DNA of 64,000 nt, from positions 1 to 64,000 of the forward strand of contig JAJCZJ010000086.1 in assembly GCA_029262455.1 (NCBI GenBank), written 5' to 3'. The notes below the pieces were generated by a model. That model ran no database searches and was not told where the DNA came from. It was given only the letters and a program-made list of their open reading frames with translations. This stretch comes from Deltaproteobacteria bacterium (GTDB taxonomy: Bacteria > Desulfobacterota > Binatia > HRBIN30 > CADEER01). A program made the translations under genes and the position numbers. Of this stretch, positions 8,759-18,094 are shown piece by piece. How positions within the stretch are numbered: the first letter of the stretch is position 1; each line of letters starts with the position of its first letter.

Positions 8759-10027
8759 TCACTTGAGTCCGCCGGCTTTGAATTCACAGGGCAAGTGCTT
8801 GATGCCGTTGATGAAGTTCGACACGAGTCGATCCGGTTCGCTCGTCACTTGTAAGTCCGGCAGTCGGGTCAGTATCTCTTTGAACATGACGCGGATCTCA
8901 CGGCGTGCGAGGTGCGCGCCGAGGCAGAAGTGAGGCCCGGGTCCTCCGAACGCGACGTGTTCGTTCGGGGTTCGGCGCACGTCGAATTGGTGGGGGTCGG
9001 GAAACGCCGCCGGGTCTCGGTTTCCGGAGCAATAGAACAATACGACCTTCTGGCCAGCCTCGATCTTCTGTCCGCCGAGCTCGGTGTCGCGGGTCGCGGT
9101 GCGGCGAAAGTGAATGACCGGTGTCGCCCAACGTATGATCTCTTCGATGGCGGTCGGGGCGACGGTTTCGAAGTCGGATTGCCAAACCGCGCGCTGCTCG
9201 GGATGGTCGCATAGCGCCTTCATGCCGTGGCTGATGGCGTTGCGCGTCGTCTCATTGCCGGCGACGACGAGGAGGATGAAAAACGATGCGAGCTCCTGAT
9301 CCGACAGTTGCTCGCCTTCGAGCTCGGCGTTGACGAGAGCCGATGTGAGATCGTCGATCGGGTTCTTGCGTCTTGCCTCGGCCAATCCGCTGAATAGCTG
9401 GTTGAGCTCCGACCCGGCTGTCAGCAGCGCGGGGATCGCCTGCATGAGATCGGGCACGTACTCAGGGTCCGCTGCGCCGAGGACGATGTTCGTGCGGTCG
9501 AACACGAACTGATACTCGCTGTCGGGGATGCCCATCATCTCGCAGATGATCCGGAGCGGCAGTGCTGCAGCGATATCGGTGACGAAGTCACAGGATCCGC
9601 GGTCGACGACCTGATCGATGATGTCTGTTGCCGCCGTGGCGACGTTCTCTTCGAGCTTCGCCAGCCTTCCGGGCGTGAAGCCGCGCGAAACGATTCGTCG
9701 CAATCGCGCGTGCTGCGGATCGTCCATGTTGATCATCGAGCCGAAGAACTCGAGAAATGCCTCGGGCATGTCGCCGATGTTGCTGCCCTTGCCTGAGCAA
9801 AAAACCTCCGGAGTGCGACTAGCCGTCAGGATGTCTTGGTAGCGAGTGAGCGCCCAATAGCCCGGCCCGCGCGGGATTATCTCGAGATCGGGTTCCTCGT
9901 GCCACGAAACCGGACGCTCTTCGCGCAACGTTTCGAAGGCACCCTCTCTTTCTTCGATGGGTCGCTTCCAAAACTCGAGGTCGGAAAGGTCGATGTCGTC
10001 AACGGCGAGTACCCGATTTGGCTTCAT
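8759..10027 (-). CDS. Cytochrome P450 (bacterial class I type)
   Basis: A 422-residue soluble P450 monooxygenase. The heme-ligand loop is FGGPGPHFCLGAHLARRE. The I-helix has VVAGNETTRNAI (A/GGxxTT). The K-helix pair is ExxR in EEIIRWATPV. The N-terminal half includes INMDDPQHARLRRIVSRGFTP, typical of CYP124/125/142-like families that oxidise methyl-branched lipids or sterol side chains. No ferredoxin or reductase gene is adjacent. Divergent transcription from the LLM oxidoreductase at 10214 leaves a 186-bp shared control region. The substrate assignment is inference. Confidence 0.9.
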   Translation of the reverse strand: MKPNRVLAVDDIDLSDLEFWKRPIEEREGAFETLREERPVSWHEEPDLEIIPRGPGYWALTRYQDILTASRTPEVFCSGKGSNIGDMPEAFLEFFGSMINMDDPQHARLRRIVSRGFTPGRLAKLEENVATAATDIIDQVVDRGSCDFVTDIAAALPLRIICEMMGIPDSEYQFVFDRTNIVLGAADPEYVPDLMQAIPALLTAGSELNQLFSGLAEARRKNPIDDLTSALVNAELEGEQLSDQELASFFILLVVAGNETTRNAISHGMKALCDHPEQRAVWQSDFETVAPTAIEEIIRWATPVIHFRRTATRDTELGGQKIEAGQKVVLFYCSGNRDPAAFPDPHQFDVRRTPNEHVAFGGPGPHFCLGAHLARREIRVMFKEILTRLPDLQVTSEPDRLVSNFINGIKHLPCEFKAGGLK

Positions 10028-10213
10028 AATCCGGCGAGCTTAAACGCCTGCCGAGCAAAGGCAAGCCATCTCTGAGCGTCGGGTAGGCTCGTCGCGGTCG
10101 GAAAGGCACTTCCCTTGGCTTGGCTGCTTATCCGTGGTGACATTGGACGTTCGATTTGCCAGCCGGCGGCGAGCGGTTCAGTCGATCGGCTTTTTGATTC
10201 TGGTGGAGGTGTT

Positions 10214-11152
10214 ATGAAGCATCCGATTCGATTCGGCGTTCAAACAGGGCAGCAAATGGCCACGTGGCCACAGATCCAGGAGGTTTGGACGAAGGCCGAC
10301 GCGCTCGGGTACGACTCGCTTTGGGCATACGACCATTTCTATCCGATTTTCACAGAGCCCACTGGGCCCTGCTTTGAAGCGTGGTCGCTGATCGGAGCTC
10401 TTGCCCAGGTCACGAAACGGGCCCGAATCGGTCATCTCGTGAATGGCAACACGTACCGAAACCCTTGTGTGCTTGTGAAGTCGGCGACGACGATCGACCA
10501 CATTAGCGGTGGGCGCCTCAACTTGGGTATCGGTGCCGGCTGGTTCGAGCACGAGCACGAGAGCTTGGGGATCGATTTCAAGACCGTCCGCGGCCGACTC
10601 GAGGCGCTGGATGAGTCATGTCAGATCATCAAGGGGATGTTTAGTGACGAGCCGTTCTCGCTCTCGGGAGCGCACTATCAGGTCAAAGACGCGATTTGTC
10701 AGCCGAAGTCGGTGCAATCCCCGCACCCTCCGATCATGATGGGAGGCTTTGGGCGCAAGGTCATGCTGCGACTCGTCGCGAAGTATGCGGACATGTGGAA
10801 TTCGAACAAGGGTCCGGATGAAATGGCGGAGTTGGTCGAGGTGATTCGGCGCCACGGCGATGATGTCGGGCGGGACACGTCTGTCATCGAGAATACGGTG
10901 ATGATGCCGCTGGGCTACAAGGCCGCGAAGGAAAAGGACGAGTTCCTTTGTGCGGTCGTCGCCGGCATGTTGGAGACGACGCCACAGGAAGCGCGCAAGG
11001 CGATCATGTTGGGCAGCAAGCAGGAGTGTCTCGATACGATCGAGCGCTACCAGAAGGCCGGAGTGACGCACTTCATCTTCATGTTGATGGCGCCGTACGA
11101 TCTCGATGAGATCGCGGGCTTTGCTGAAGACGTGATGGTCGAGTTTCGCTAG
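10214..11152 (+). CDS. LLM-class F420-dependent oxidoreductase
   Basis: A 312-residue luciferase-like TIM-barrel flavin/F420 oxidoreductase. Family marks are FGVQTGQQ at the N-terminus, DSLWAYDHF, the segment RARIGHLVNGNTYRNP and GRLNLGIGAGWFEHEH. The start at 10214 follows GGAGG at 10205-10209; an upstream in-frame codon at 10115 would add an unconserved tail. F420 rather than FMN is likely from the family, but the cofactor cannot be read from sequence alone. It is followed by an SDR gene only 24 nt later, so both probably oxidise or reduce a common substrate. Confidence 0.87.
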   Translation: MKHPIRFGVQTGQQMATWPQIQEVWTKADALGYDSLWAYDHFYPIFTEPTGPCFEAWSLIGALAQVTKRARIGHLVNGNTYRNPCVLVKSATTIDHISGGRLNLGIGAGWFEHEHESLGIDFKTVRGRLEALDESCQIIKGMFSDEPFSLSGAHYQVKDAICQPKSVQSPHPPIMMGGFGRKVMLRLVAKYADMWNSNKGPDEMAELVEVIRRHGDDVGRDTSVIENTVMMPLGYKAAKEKDEFLCAVVAGMLETTPQEARKAIMLGSKQECLDTIERYQKAGVTHFIFMLMAPYDLDEIAGFAEDVMVEFR

Positions 11153-11176
11153 ACCATGCACGCGGAGGAACAACAC

Positions 11177-11971
11177 GTGGGAAGACTGCAAGGGAAAGTT
11201 GCCTTGATCACAGGTGCTGCATCTGGGATCGGATCGGCGTGTGCACTGAGGTTTGCGGAAGAGGGTGCGCTGGTTGCTGGCATCGACGTCAGCGAGGAAG
11301 GTGACGAGCGTTGGAAGAAGGCGTGTGAGTTGGCGCCGAAAAGTTGGTTCGCGGTTGCGGATGTGCGCGATGGGGCACGGATCGCAGAGGTCGTGGGCGA
11401 AGTGTGCAGCCACCTAGGTGGTGTCGATGTTCTGGTCAATTCGGCGGGTACGGCCGGCGGGGGCGCCGTGCACGACGTCGCGCCCGAAGAGTTCGATCGG
11501 GTGATCGGAATCAACCTGACGGGCACCTTCCTGCCTTGCCACCACGTACTGCCGGTGATGCTCGAGCAGGGCAGCGGAAACATCATCAACATCGCCAGCA
11601 TTGAAGGTCTACAGGGGGCCGAGGGCGGAAGTGCATACAATGCTTCGAAGGGTGGGGTCGTCCTGCTGACCCGCTGCATGGCGATGGACTATGCGCGCAA
11701 GGGGATCCGGGTCAACGCCATCTGTCCGGGATTTATCGAGACCCCGATGTTCGACGCGGTCTGGGGGATGGAAGGTCTCGAAGAACTGAAAGACCGCGTG
11801 CGAAACGCTCACCAACTCGGTCGCTTCGGCAAGCCCGAAGAAATTGCCAACGCAGCCGTCTTTCTAGCTTGCGAGGAGTCGTCGTTCATTACCGGTCATG
11901 CTCTTCCGGTAGACGGAGGCTTCACCGCTGGACAACGCTTTGGCTTCGCCAAGATGATGGGTCTGGAATGA
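11177..11971 (+). CDS. SDR-family NAD(P)-dependent oxidoreductase
   Basis: A 264-residue classical short-chain dehydrogenase. The Rossmann motif is TGAASGIGSACA, the NAG-equivalent is NSAGTAGG, and the catalytic Ser (ASIEGL region) is followed by YNASKGG with the Tyr/Lys pair. CPGFIETPM is the usual post-catalytic segment. The GTG at 11177 is chosen because GCGGAGGA lies 7-8 nt upstream; an ATG at 11156 is a possible alternative. It follows the LLM oxidoreductase and ends at a strong hairpin. The substrate is unknown. Confidence 0.88.
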   Translation: MGRLQGKVALITGAASGIGSACALRFAEEGALVAGIDVSEEGDERWKKACELAPKSWFAVADVRDGARIAEVVGEVCSHLGGVDVLVNSAGTAGGGAVHDVAPEEFDRVIGINLTGTFLPCHHVLPVMLEQGSGNIINIASIEGLQGAEGGSAYNASKGGVVLLTRCMAMDYARKGIRVNAICPGFIETPMFDAVWGMEGLEELKDRVRNAHQLGRFGKPEEIANAAVFLACEESSFITGHALPVDGGFTAGQRFGFAKMMGLE

Positions 11972-11975
11972 TCTG

Positions 11976-12014
11976 ACGCAGGCGATAGGCGGTGGCACCG
12001 TCTATCGCCTGCGT
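11976..12014. terminator. Bidirectional terminator hairpin
   Basis: ACGCAGGCGATAG (11976-11988) and CTATCGCCTGCGT (12002-12014) are a perfect 13-bp inverted repeat around a 13-nt loop. It sits exactly between two convergent genes ending at 11971 and 12017 and can serve both. Confidence 0.75.
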
Positions 12015-12016
12015 GC

Positions 12017-13960
12017 TCACGGCTGGAAGTAGGAGCCGGTGAGTACGAACATCTCGTCGTCGGTCGTCACGCCGAATCCGGCAGCGCAAGCGTCGCAGTC
12101 GCCGTCGCCGGCACCGGGACTGGTGTCACAATCGCTGTCTCGTCGGCAGGCTGCGGCAACCCGACCCTCGGCGCAATGAGTTGGCTGGCAGCCGCTGCGC
12201 GGCGGAGACGTCGACCGCCTTTTGACTTCGTCCGGGTTCGTAAAGCCGTTGTCGTATAACGCGCAATAGGTCAGCGTGCGTTCTTCGGCGGTTGCGCCGC
12301 GCGGAGCCAAGTAGCGCGCCGGCACGAACTGACGCACGAGCGGATCCGCGTAGGTGAAGGTCGTGTAGAGTAGGCTATCTTGGGGGTTGCGTGCCTCGGG
12401 TGCGAGAGCGGATTGAACGCCGCCGACGAGCTCGCCGATCGCGACTCGCGAATCGGAGTTTCCATCGAATCGTGGGCAGTCGGCGAGGGGGCGCTGATTC
12501 AAGGCGATACGGATACCGGTGACGAGCTCGTTGACCTCGACCCTCATGTCGTGATTGCAGTCGCCGACGCGGGGCGTGAGCCGCGACTCGCAAGGGGCAC
12601 CTGCACAGAGGTCGTTGACAGGGAAGTCGTCGTCCGGGCCGAACGGTGTGCAGGGGGCGCGATTGTTGAAACCGCCGGCGCAGGCGAAGCGACCCTCAAA
12701 AATCTCGAAGCGCTTGCCGCGTTTGTGGGTGTGGGACGAGAGATCGAGCAACTGGGCGCCATCGGGGATGACCCTGTGTTGGCATACCAGATCGGCGCCA
12801 AAGGCGGGCGGCCGCATCTTTTGAATGCTGCTGATGTCGACGAAACGCTGCAGCTCGTGTTGTTGTTCTTCGGGAGCCGCGAACTCGATGTTGACCCAGA
12901 TGTCCAGCTTTGCCGGTTCGGCGGAAATGTTGAACGCGTGAGAGTTCCAGACCAGGATTCCTTCGACCGGTGCTTCGGCGAAAATCCCTTCGTTTTCGGC
13001 TGCAGCTGATGCCATGGTGTTGAAAAGGCTCTTGTCGCCGACGCCGATGCCGGCATCGCCGGGCCCGAAGCCGATGCAGGCCAACGATGCGGCCGGACGG
13101 CTACCGCAGACGCTATCCGGGCCGCAAAAAGTAGTGTCGACTGGGTCGCACTGAATGCCGTCCATGGCGCCGCCGCGGCAGGCGAAAGGCCCCCAGACGG
13201 GGCTTTGGATGGGCGTATCACCGCTGTAGACAATCACGACCGCGTGGTGGCTGAGCGGGTCCTGGCGAGCTTGAATACGCTTGTAGCGAAACCGTTCGCC
13301 ATCGCTGCTGAGCGCTTCGGCTGGGATTTCGTCGCGCACATTGTAGTAACTGACAAAGCATGTTTCCCGTTCGCTTTCCGGGTCCAGCACCTGATGAGGG
13401 GCGCGCAGTTGAAGCCCGGTTCCAGGTGGTGGCGGCGGCAGCGGTTGGACTTCGAGTCGCCCCGGCGGGCCGGTGCAGGCGTCTACGAGTTCACCGCTGC
13501 CGGGAACGACTCCGTTGCGCGTGGCCCCGTACTCAATCCACATGCGGACCAATTCGAGCTCGTTGAAGGTGAGCGGTTCGAGACCACCCAGAGGCATCGC
13601 ACGGAGCGGCGCCTGCCATAGATCCGGTAGCAGTGGTGCGGCGAGATTCAGCCAGAGGATGCTGTTGGCTTTGTTGATCGGAACAACTCTCTTGAGTGCT
13701 CCGCTACCAACGCCGGGTACGGTCTGTGAGTTGACGTCGAGGAGTTGCTCGTACGAGACCTCAGCGGTCAGGTCGAGTCCGCCCGAAGGTGTTGGCCCGC
13801 TGTGGCAGGTGACACTGGTGCAGCCTTTGCCTTCGAAGATGACCTCTTGAATCAGGTCGTAGGTGCTGTCGAACTCCTTGTCACACTCTTGCGCAGAGCT
13901 CGACGCAACGGCAAGAAGGGGCAGCGCGATGAGAACGCGCAGTACCTGGCGGATAAGCAT
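12017..13960 (-). CDS. Secreted PHM-like copper monooxygenase with CX4CH and EF-hand insert
   Basis: A 647-residue exported protein with a signal peptide of about 23 residues. A cytochrome-like N-terminal region has CTSVTCH (residues 47-53), a CX4CH spacing. The rest matches the copper type II (PHM/DBM-like) monooxygenase pattern. There is a His pair in PLSHHAV (238-239), a further His in WNSHAFN (341), the HTH pair in SSHTHKRG (410-412) and a C-terminal TDDEMF Met (637). These are equivalent to the CuH and CuM ligands. A double EF-hand module (about 466-520: GDCNHDMRVEVNEL, then FDGNSDSRVAIGEL) is inserted between HTH and the last beta part. An upstream GGAG supports the start. A paralogue lies at 25850-27811. 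The substrate is unknown; heme attachment by CX4CH is uncertain. Confidence 0.75.
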   Translation of the reverse strand: MLIRQVLRVLIALPLLAVASSSAQECDKEFDSTYDLIQEVIFEGKGCTSVTCHSGPTPSGGLDLTAEVSYEQLLDVNSQTVPGVGSGALKRVVPINKANSILWLNLAAPLLPDLWQAPLRAMPLGGLEPLTFNELELVRMWIEYGATRNGVVPGSGELVDACTGPPGRLEVQPLPPPPPGTGLQLRAPHQVLDPESERETCFVSYYNVRDEIPAEALSSDGERFRYKRIQARQDPLSHHAVVIVYSGDTPIQSPVWGPFACRGGAMDGIQCDPVDTTFCGPDSVCGSRPAASLACIGFGPGDAGIGVGDKSLFNTMASAAAENEGIFAEAPVEGILVWNSHAFNISAEPAKLDIWVNIEFAAPEEQQHELQRFVDISSIQKMRPPAFGADLVCQHRVIPDGAQLLDLSSHTHKRGKRFEIFEGRFACAGGFNNRAPCTPFGPDDDFPVNDLCAGAPCESRLTPRVGDCNHDMRVEVNELVTGIRIALNQRPLADCPRFDGNSDSRVAIGELVGGVQSALAPEARNPQDSLLYTTFTYADPLVRQFVPARYLAPRGATAEERTLTYCALYDNGFTNPDEVKRRSTSPPRSGCQPTHCAEGRVAAACRRDSDCDTSPGAGDGDCDACAAGFGVTTDDEMFVLTGSYFQP

Positions 13961-14046
13961 GGCTTAACTCCTATTTCATTTGTCTGTATCAAGGTGATCG
14001 AGATCGAGCAATTGATAATTGGCCGAGGCATACTGGGACCGTTCGT

Positions 14047-15051
14047 ATGAGGATTGCTCTGACAGGGGCAACCGGGTTTCTCGGGTCTCACGTGGCGGCG
14101 ACGCTTCAAAGGGCCGGGCACGAGCTGGTGTTGCTGGTGCGCGACCTGGAGAAGGCCGAGCGAGTCCTACGGCCACATGGCATTTGGCCGCTGCCGACGG
14201 TTGTTGGCGACATGTCCGATCGGTCAGCGGTGGCGCAGCTACTAGATGGTTGCGATGCCGCCGTCCACACCGCTGCGCTTCTCTACGGAGGTGAGGAGGC
14301 TTTGCGCGCAAACGTTGCGGGGGTGCACAATGTCATCGATCTCGGCCTCGATCTGGGGCTCGATCCGATCGTCTATATTTCGACGATCGCCGCGATGTTT
14401 CCTCCGCCCGGCGACGTGATTACCGTTAACGATCCGATCGTCGACATGGATACGATGTATGGCCGATCGAAGTCCGAGGGCGAGCGCTACGCGCGCGACA
14501 AGCAGGCCGAGGGACAGAGTGTGGTGACGGTCTATCCCGGCGCGATCAACGGCCCGATGGATCCGGGTCCCACGGAAGGAACAAAGGGGCTGCGGGATCG
14601 CCTTCGCTACGCTTGGGTGAAGACCTCGGGTGGATTGCCCCTGGTGGATGTTCGCGATGTGGCGGCGATCGCGGCAGCCGCTTGCCGCCCTGGGCAGGGA
14701 CCGAAGCGCTACATGGCTGGTGGCAACTTTCTTCCTTGGATGCTGGAAGCCGATATCTGCGAAGAGTTGACGGGTCGAAAGATTGTTCGTGTTCCCGGCC
14801 CACGAATCCTTCTGCGCGCGGTCGGTCGAAGCGTGGACCTTCTCCAGTGGCTGGTACCGTCGTTCGACTACCCCCTGACAAGGGAAGCAGTGGAATTCGT
14901 TACGAAGATGGTGCCGTGCGACAGTAGCGCGACACTGGACGAGCTCGGGGTCGGCTTTCGTTCGCCCGAGGAGACGTTACGCGATTCAATCCTATGGCTC
15001 TACGAGGCGGGTGAGTTGGAGGCCAAGCACGTTGGGAAGTTGGCCGATTGA
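14047..15051 (+). CDS. NAD-dependent epimerase/dehydratase (extended SDR)
   Basis: A 334-residue extended SDR related to dihydroflavonol reductase-like and HpnA-like proteins. It opens with LTGATGFLGSHVA (nucleotide-binding GxxGxxG), followed by HTAALLYGG and the catalytic YGRSKSEGER (YxxxK). PGAINGPMDPG is the usual post-catalytic loop. The C-terminal part is probably substrate-binding. It may reduce or epimerise a ketone/alcohol on a lipid or sugar; which one cannot be told. An SDR gene follows 37 nt later in the same direction. Confidence 0.85.
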   Translation: MRIALTGATGFLGSHVAATLQRAGHELVLLVRDLEKAERVLRPHGIWPLPTVVGDMSDRSAVAQLLDGCDAAVHTAALLYGGEEALRANVAGVHNVIDLGLDLGLDPIVYISTIAAMFPPPGDVITVNDPIVDMDTMYGRSKSEGERYARDKQAEGQSVVTVYPGAINGPMDPGPTEGTKGLRDRLRYAWVKTSGGLPLVDVRDVAAIAAAACRPGQGPKRYMAGGNFLPWMLEADICEELTGRKIVRVPGPRILLRAVGRSVDLLQWLVPSFDYPLTREAVEFVTKMVPCDSSATLDELGVGFRSPEETLRDSILWLYEAGELEAKHVGKLAD

Positions 15052-15088
15052 GAGTCTCGTTTCCCGCAATTGATAACGGAGAGGTGTG

Positions 15089-16051
15089 ATGGAAGATTTT
15101 GCAGGTAAGCTGGCGGTGATCACCGGCGGTGGGACCGGGATGGGGCGTGAGCTCGCCATCCAGTTGAGCGGCAGCGGCTGTTCGGTTGCACTGTGTGACG
15201 TGTCTGAGGCGGCCATGGACGAGACACGCCGGCTTTGCGGAACGACGGCCAAGGCGGATGCGAAAACGACGGCTCATCGCTGTGACGTTGCGGTCGAGAG
15301 TGAGGTCGAGGCTTTTCGAGATGCGGCTCTGTCGGAGCACGCCAGCGACCATCTAAACTTGCTGTTCAACAACGCTGGAATCTCCGGTGGCGGCAGTTTT
15401 GTCGCGGGAGATCGCGTCGAGTGGGATCGAGTTTTCAATATCTGTTGGGGTGGTGTCTACCACTGTTCGCGCGCGTTCATGCCGGCGCTCGTAGCAAGCG
15501 ACAGTGCGTGCATCATCAACACCAGCAGTGTGAACGGCTTCTGGGCCAGTCTTGGGCCCGACACCCCGCACACCGCGTACAGCAGTGCGAAGTTCGCCGT
15601 AAAGGGGTTCTCCGAGGCCTTATTGGCTGATCTGCGGATTCACGCGCCACACGTGAAGGTTGCCTTAGTGATGCCGGGACATGTCGGGACCGAGATCGCC
15701 GCCAACAGCGTCGCGGGTCCGGGCGGCGAAGGGATTGCGAGCGAGCGGTTGGCGCAAATTCGACTGACGATGGAGCGTCAGGGGCTTGCCCACGAAGGTC
15801 TGGATGACGACACGCTGCGGCAGTTCATCGAGCAGCGCACGCGCGATTTTCGCGACAACGCTCCGCTCTCGGCGGCAGACGCAGCGACGCAGATCCTCGA
15901 TGGTGTGCGGGCTGGGCGCTGGCGAATTTTGGTCGGAGACGACGCCGAGGCAATCGATCGACTGGTTCGGCAAGATCCCGAAGCAGCCTACGCGCCAGAT
16001 TTCTTGAAACGGCTGCAAGCCGAAGGGCACATGACGGGCGGTCTCGGCTAG
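15089..16051 (+). CDS. SDR-family oxidoreductase
   Basis: A 320-residue short-chain dehydrogenase. Motifs are TGGGTGMGRELA, NNAGISGGG, the catalytic Ser in NTSSVNGFW and YSSAKFAVKG, then MPGHVGTEIA. The ATG at 15089 is used, with GGAGAGG upstream; a GTG at 15086 is adjacent. The C-terminal extension (about 60 residues, with RAGRWRILVGDDAEAID) is characteristic of a SDR group acting in lipid or steroid metabolism. It forms a pair with the preceding epimerase and is convergent with the HIBADH-like gene 9 nt away. Confidence 0.87.
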   Translation: MEDFAGKLAVITGGGTGMGRELAIQLSGSGCSVALCDVSEAAMDETRRLCGTTAKADAKTTAHRCDVAVESEVEAFRDAALSEHASDHLNLLFNNAGISGGGSFVAGDRVEWDRVFNICWGGVYHCSRAFMPALVASDSACIINTSSVNGFWASLGPDTPHTAYSSAKFAVKGFSEALLADLRIHAPHVKVALVMPGHVGTEIAANSVAGPGGEGIASERLAQIRLTMERQGLAHEGLDDDTLRQFIEQRTRDFRDNAPLSAADAATQILDGVRAGRWRILVGDDAEAIDRLVRQDPEAAYAPDFLKRLQAEGHMTGGLG

Positions 16052-16060
16052 AGCGGCGCT

Positions 16061-16975
16061 TCAGACCGACAATCCGGACATCCGAGCCAGCGCGAGGTAG
16101 AGAGCTTGGGTGCCGTCACGCCCGTGGCCTTGCTCCTGCAATTCGCAGTAGAGATCTCTCGCCAGCGTCAGCCCGGGGAGCTTCAGGTCGAGTCTTTCGG
16201 CCTCGGCCAGCGCAATCCCCATATCCTTGATGAAGTGCTCTACAAAGAAACCCGGGGCGAAGTCGCGTTTGAGGATTCGCGGCGCCAGGTTGGTCAGGGA
16301 AAAACTGCCAGCCGCCCCCGATGACACGGACTGTAGGACCGCGTCGAGGTCGAGTCCTGCCTTCTGCGCGTAGAGCAGCGCCTCGCATACTCCAATCATG
16401 TTCGTCGCGATCAAGGTTTGATTGACCATCTTGGTATGCTGTCCCGCTCCCGGTCCACCTTGCCTGACGATGGTCTTGCCGAGTGTGTTCCAGCAGGTCT
16501 CCAAGGCGTGCACTGCTGCCTCGTCACCACCGATCATGATTGAGAGGCGTGCTTCGCGCGCGCCGATGTCACCGCCCGAAACGGGCGCGTCGATCGAGTG
16601 TATGTCGCTGGCCAGCGCTCGTTCGGCGATTTCGACGGCCAAGGACGGTTCGCTGGTCGTCATGTCGACCAGGATGCTCCCGCTGCTGGCTCCGGCCAGA
16701 ACGCCGTCATCGCCGAGGACCACTTGACGGACATCGGATGGGAAGCCGACGATGCTGAACACGACGTCGCTCCGTTCGGCAACGCCCCGCGGGGTATCGG
16801 CCCAGGCTGCGCCCGCCTCGACGTGGGGCGCTGCTTTGGCTGAGGTGCGGGTGTGAACGGTCATGGCGAAGCCGGCGTCCATGAGGTGACGGCACATGCT
16901 GGCGCCCATGACTCCGAGGCCGATCCATCCGAGCCGCGTCTCGCCGGGTGTTGCGCTTCGAATACTCGTGGGCAT
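16061..16975 (-). CDS. 3-hydroxyisobutyrate dehydrogenase-like NAD(P)-dependent enzyme
   Basis: A 304-residue beta-hydroxyacid dehydrogenase. It shows the Rossmann start [12 protein letters not shown], the substrate-binding DAPVSGG, the catalytic Lys in [11 protein letters not shown] and the FIKDMGIA element. Family members oxidise 3-hydroxyisobutyrate or tartronate semialdehyde, or reduce succinic semialdehyde/glyoxylate. The substrate cannot be fixed here. It is divergently transcribed from the quinone oxidoreductase at 17097, with about 120 bp between. Confidence 0.88.
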   Translation of the reverse strand: MPTSIRSATPGETRLGWIGLGVMGASMCRHLMDAGFAMTVHTRTSAKAAPHVEAGAAWADTPRGVAERSDVVFSIVGFPSDVRQVVLGDDGVLAGASSGSILVDMTTSEPSLAVEIAERALASDIHSIDAPVSGGDIGAREARLSIMIGGDEAAVHALETCWNTLGKTIVRQGGPGAGQHTKMVNQTLIATNMIGVCEALLYAQKAGLDLDAVLQSVSSGAAGSFSLTNLAPRILKRDFAPGFFVEHFIKDMGIALAEAERLDLKLPGLTLARDLYCELQEQGHGRDGTQALYLALARMSGLSV

Positions 16976-17096
16976 CTCAATCCTCCAGTTCGGGCGGTGG
17001 GAAAGCCCTCCTCACATGGCGGTCACTGGGCGCGACCGCAAGTCCAGCCCGCGTCGCGTGCATCTCTCCACGCAGAGGGATATGAAGTGTACCGCC

Positions 17097-18071
17097 ATGC
17101 GAGCAGTAGTGTGTGAGAATTACGGAAGTCTGGACGATCTTCGCGTCGTAGACGTCGCGGAACCGGTAGCGACCGCGGACCAGGTTGTGGTTGAAGTCAG
17201 AGCCGCGGCAGTCAACTTCACGGACGTGTTGTTGGTGCACGACCGCTATCAGGTGTCGGCCTCTTTACCTTTTACGCCGGGAAGCGAGTTTTCCGGTGTC
17301 GTCAATAGCGTCGCTGACGACGTAACGACGCTGGCGGTCGGCGATCGAATTTTCGGAATGACGTTTGTTGGTGGCTTCGCTGAGAGAGTCGCCGTGGGTT
17401 GCTCTTCTCTCAAGAGAATCCCGGACGGAGTCGAGTTTGCGGCGGCGGCTGGATTCTACGTGACGTATGCGACGGCGCATGGGGCGTTGCGTTGGGCCGC
17501 CGAGATCCGACCGGGGGACTGTGTCGTCGTGCTCGGCGCAGCCGGAGGTGTTGGGCTCGCCGCCGTACAACTCGCCAAGAGCATGGGTGGCCGTGTGATC
17601 GCCGCCGCGTCGAGTCCTGCGAAACTCGCGATATGTCGTGAGGAGGGGGCGGTCGAGGGAATCGATTACAGCCGCGAACCGCTCAAGGAACGGATCAAAG
17701 AACTCACTGGCGGCGAAGGGGCTGACATCGTCATCGACCCCGTTGGCGGCGATCTAGCCGAAGCCGCGTTTCGTGCGCTCGGCTGGCGTGGACGTTTTGT
17801 CGTCGTCGGCTTCGCGTCGGGCGAGATTCCCAAGATTGCATTGAATCTTCCGCTCTTGAAGGGGTCCGAGATTCGGGCGTTCAACATCGCGCCGTTTTCT
17901 GTGAAGGAGCCGGGCGCGATGCGCGAGCTCGAGGATGAATTGATGGAAATGCTGGCTTCGGGGATCGCGCGGCCGCGGGTCACGGCGCGCTACCCATTGG
18001 CCGAAGCGGCTGCGGCTATTGGCGAAGTGGCGGAGCGCCGGGCAATGGGCAAGGTTGTCGTCGAACCCTGA
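17097..18071 (+). CDS. NADPH:quinone oxidoreductase (zinc-free MDR)
   Basis: A 324-residue medium-chain dehydrogenase/reductase of the quinone oxidoreductase type. It starts MRAVVCENYG, has NFTDVLLVHDRY, PGSEFSGVV and the cofactor motif GAAGGVGLAAVQLAK. No structural zinc Cys cluster is seen. An in-frame ATG at 17082 lies only 2-3 nt after an AGAGGG, so it might be the real start with five extra residues. Starts farther upstream would overlap the divergent gene and lack conserved sequence. The next gene starts 23 nt later, suggesting one transcript with the thiolase-like block. Confidence 0.87.
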   Translation: MRAVVCENYGSLDDLRVVDVAEPVATADQVVVEVRAAAVNFTDVLLVHDRYQVSASLPFTPGSEFSGVVNSVADDVTTLAVGDRIFGMTFVGGFAERVAVGCSSLKRIPDGVEFAAAAGFYVTYATAHGALRWAAEIRPGDCVVVLGAAGGVGLAAVQLAKSMGGRVIAAASSPAKLAICREEGAVEGIDYSREPLKERIKELTGGEGADIVIDPVGGDLAEAAFRALGWRGRFVVVGFASGEIPKIALNLPLLKGSEIRAFNIAPFSVKEPGAMRELEDELMEMLASGIARPRVTARYPLAEAAAAIGEVAERRAMGKVVVEP

Positions 18072-18094
18072 TCGAGGTAGCTCCTGAGGTTAGT

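Noticed and set aside
10090-10135. Possible -24/-12 promoter (AGGCACTTCCCTTGGCT) before the LLM gene
   Set aside because: The invariant GC of the -12 element is GG and the first base is also off, so the match is too weak.
16896-17081. N-terminal extension of the quinone oxidoreductase
   Set aside because: It overlaps the divergent dehydrogenase gene and has no conserved sequence; the family start is MRAVVCENYG.
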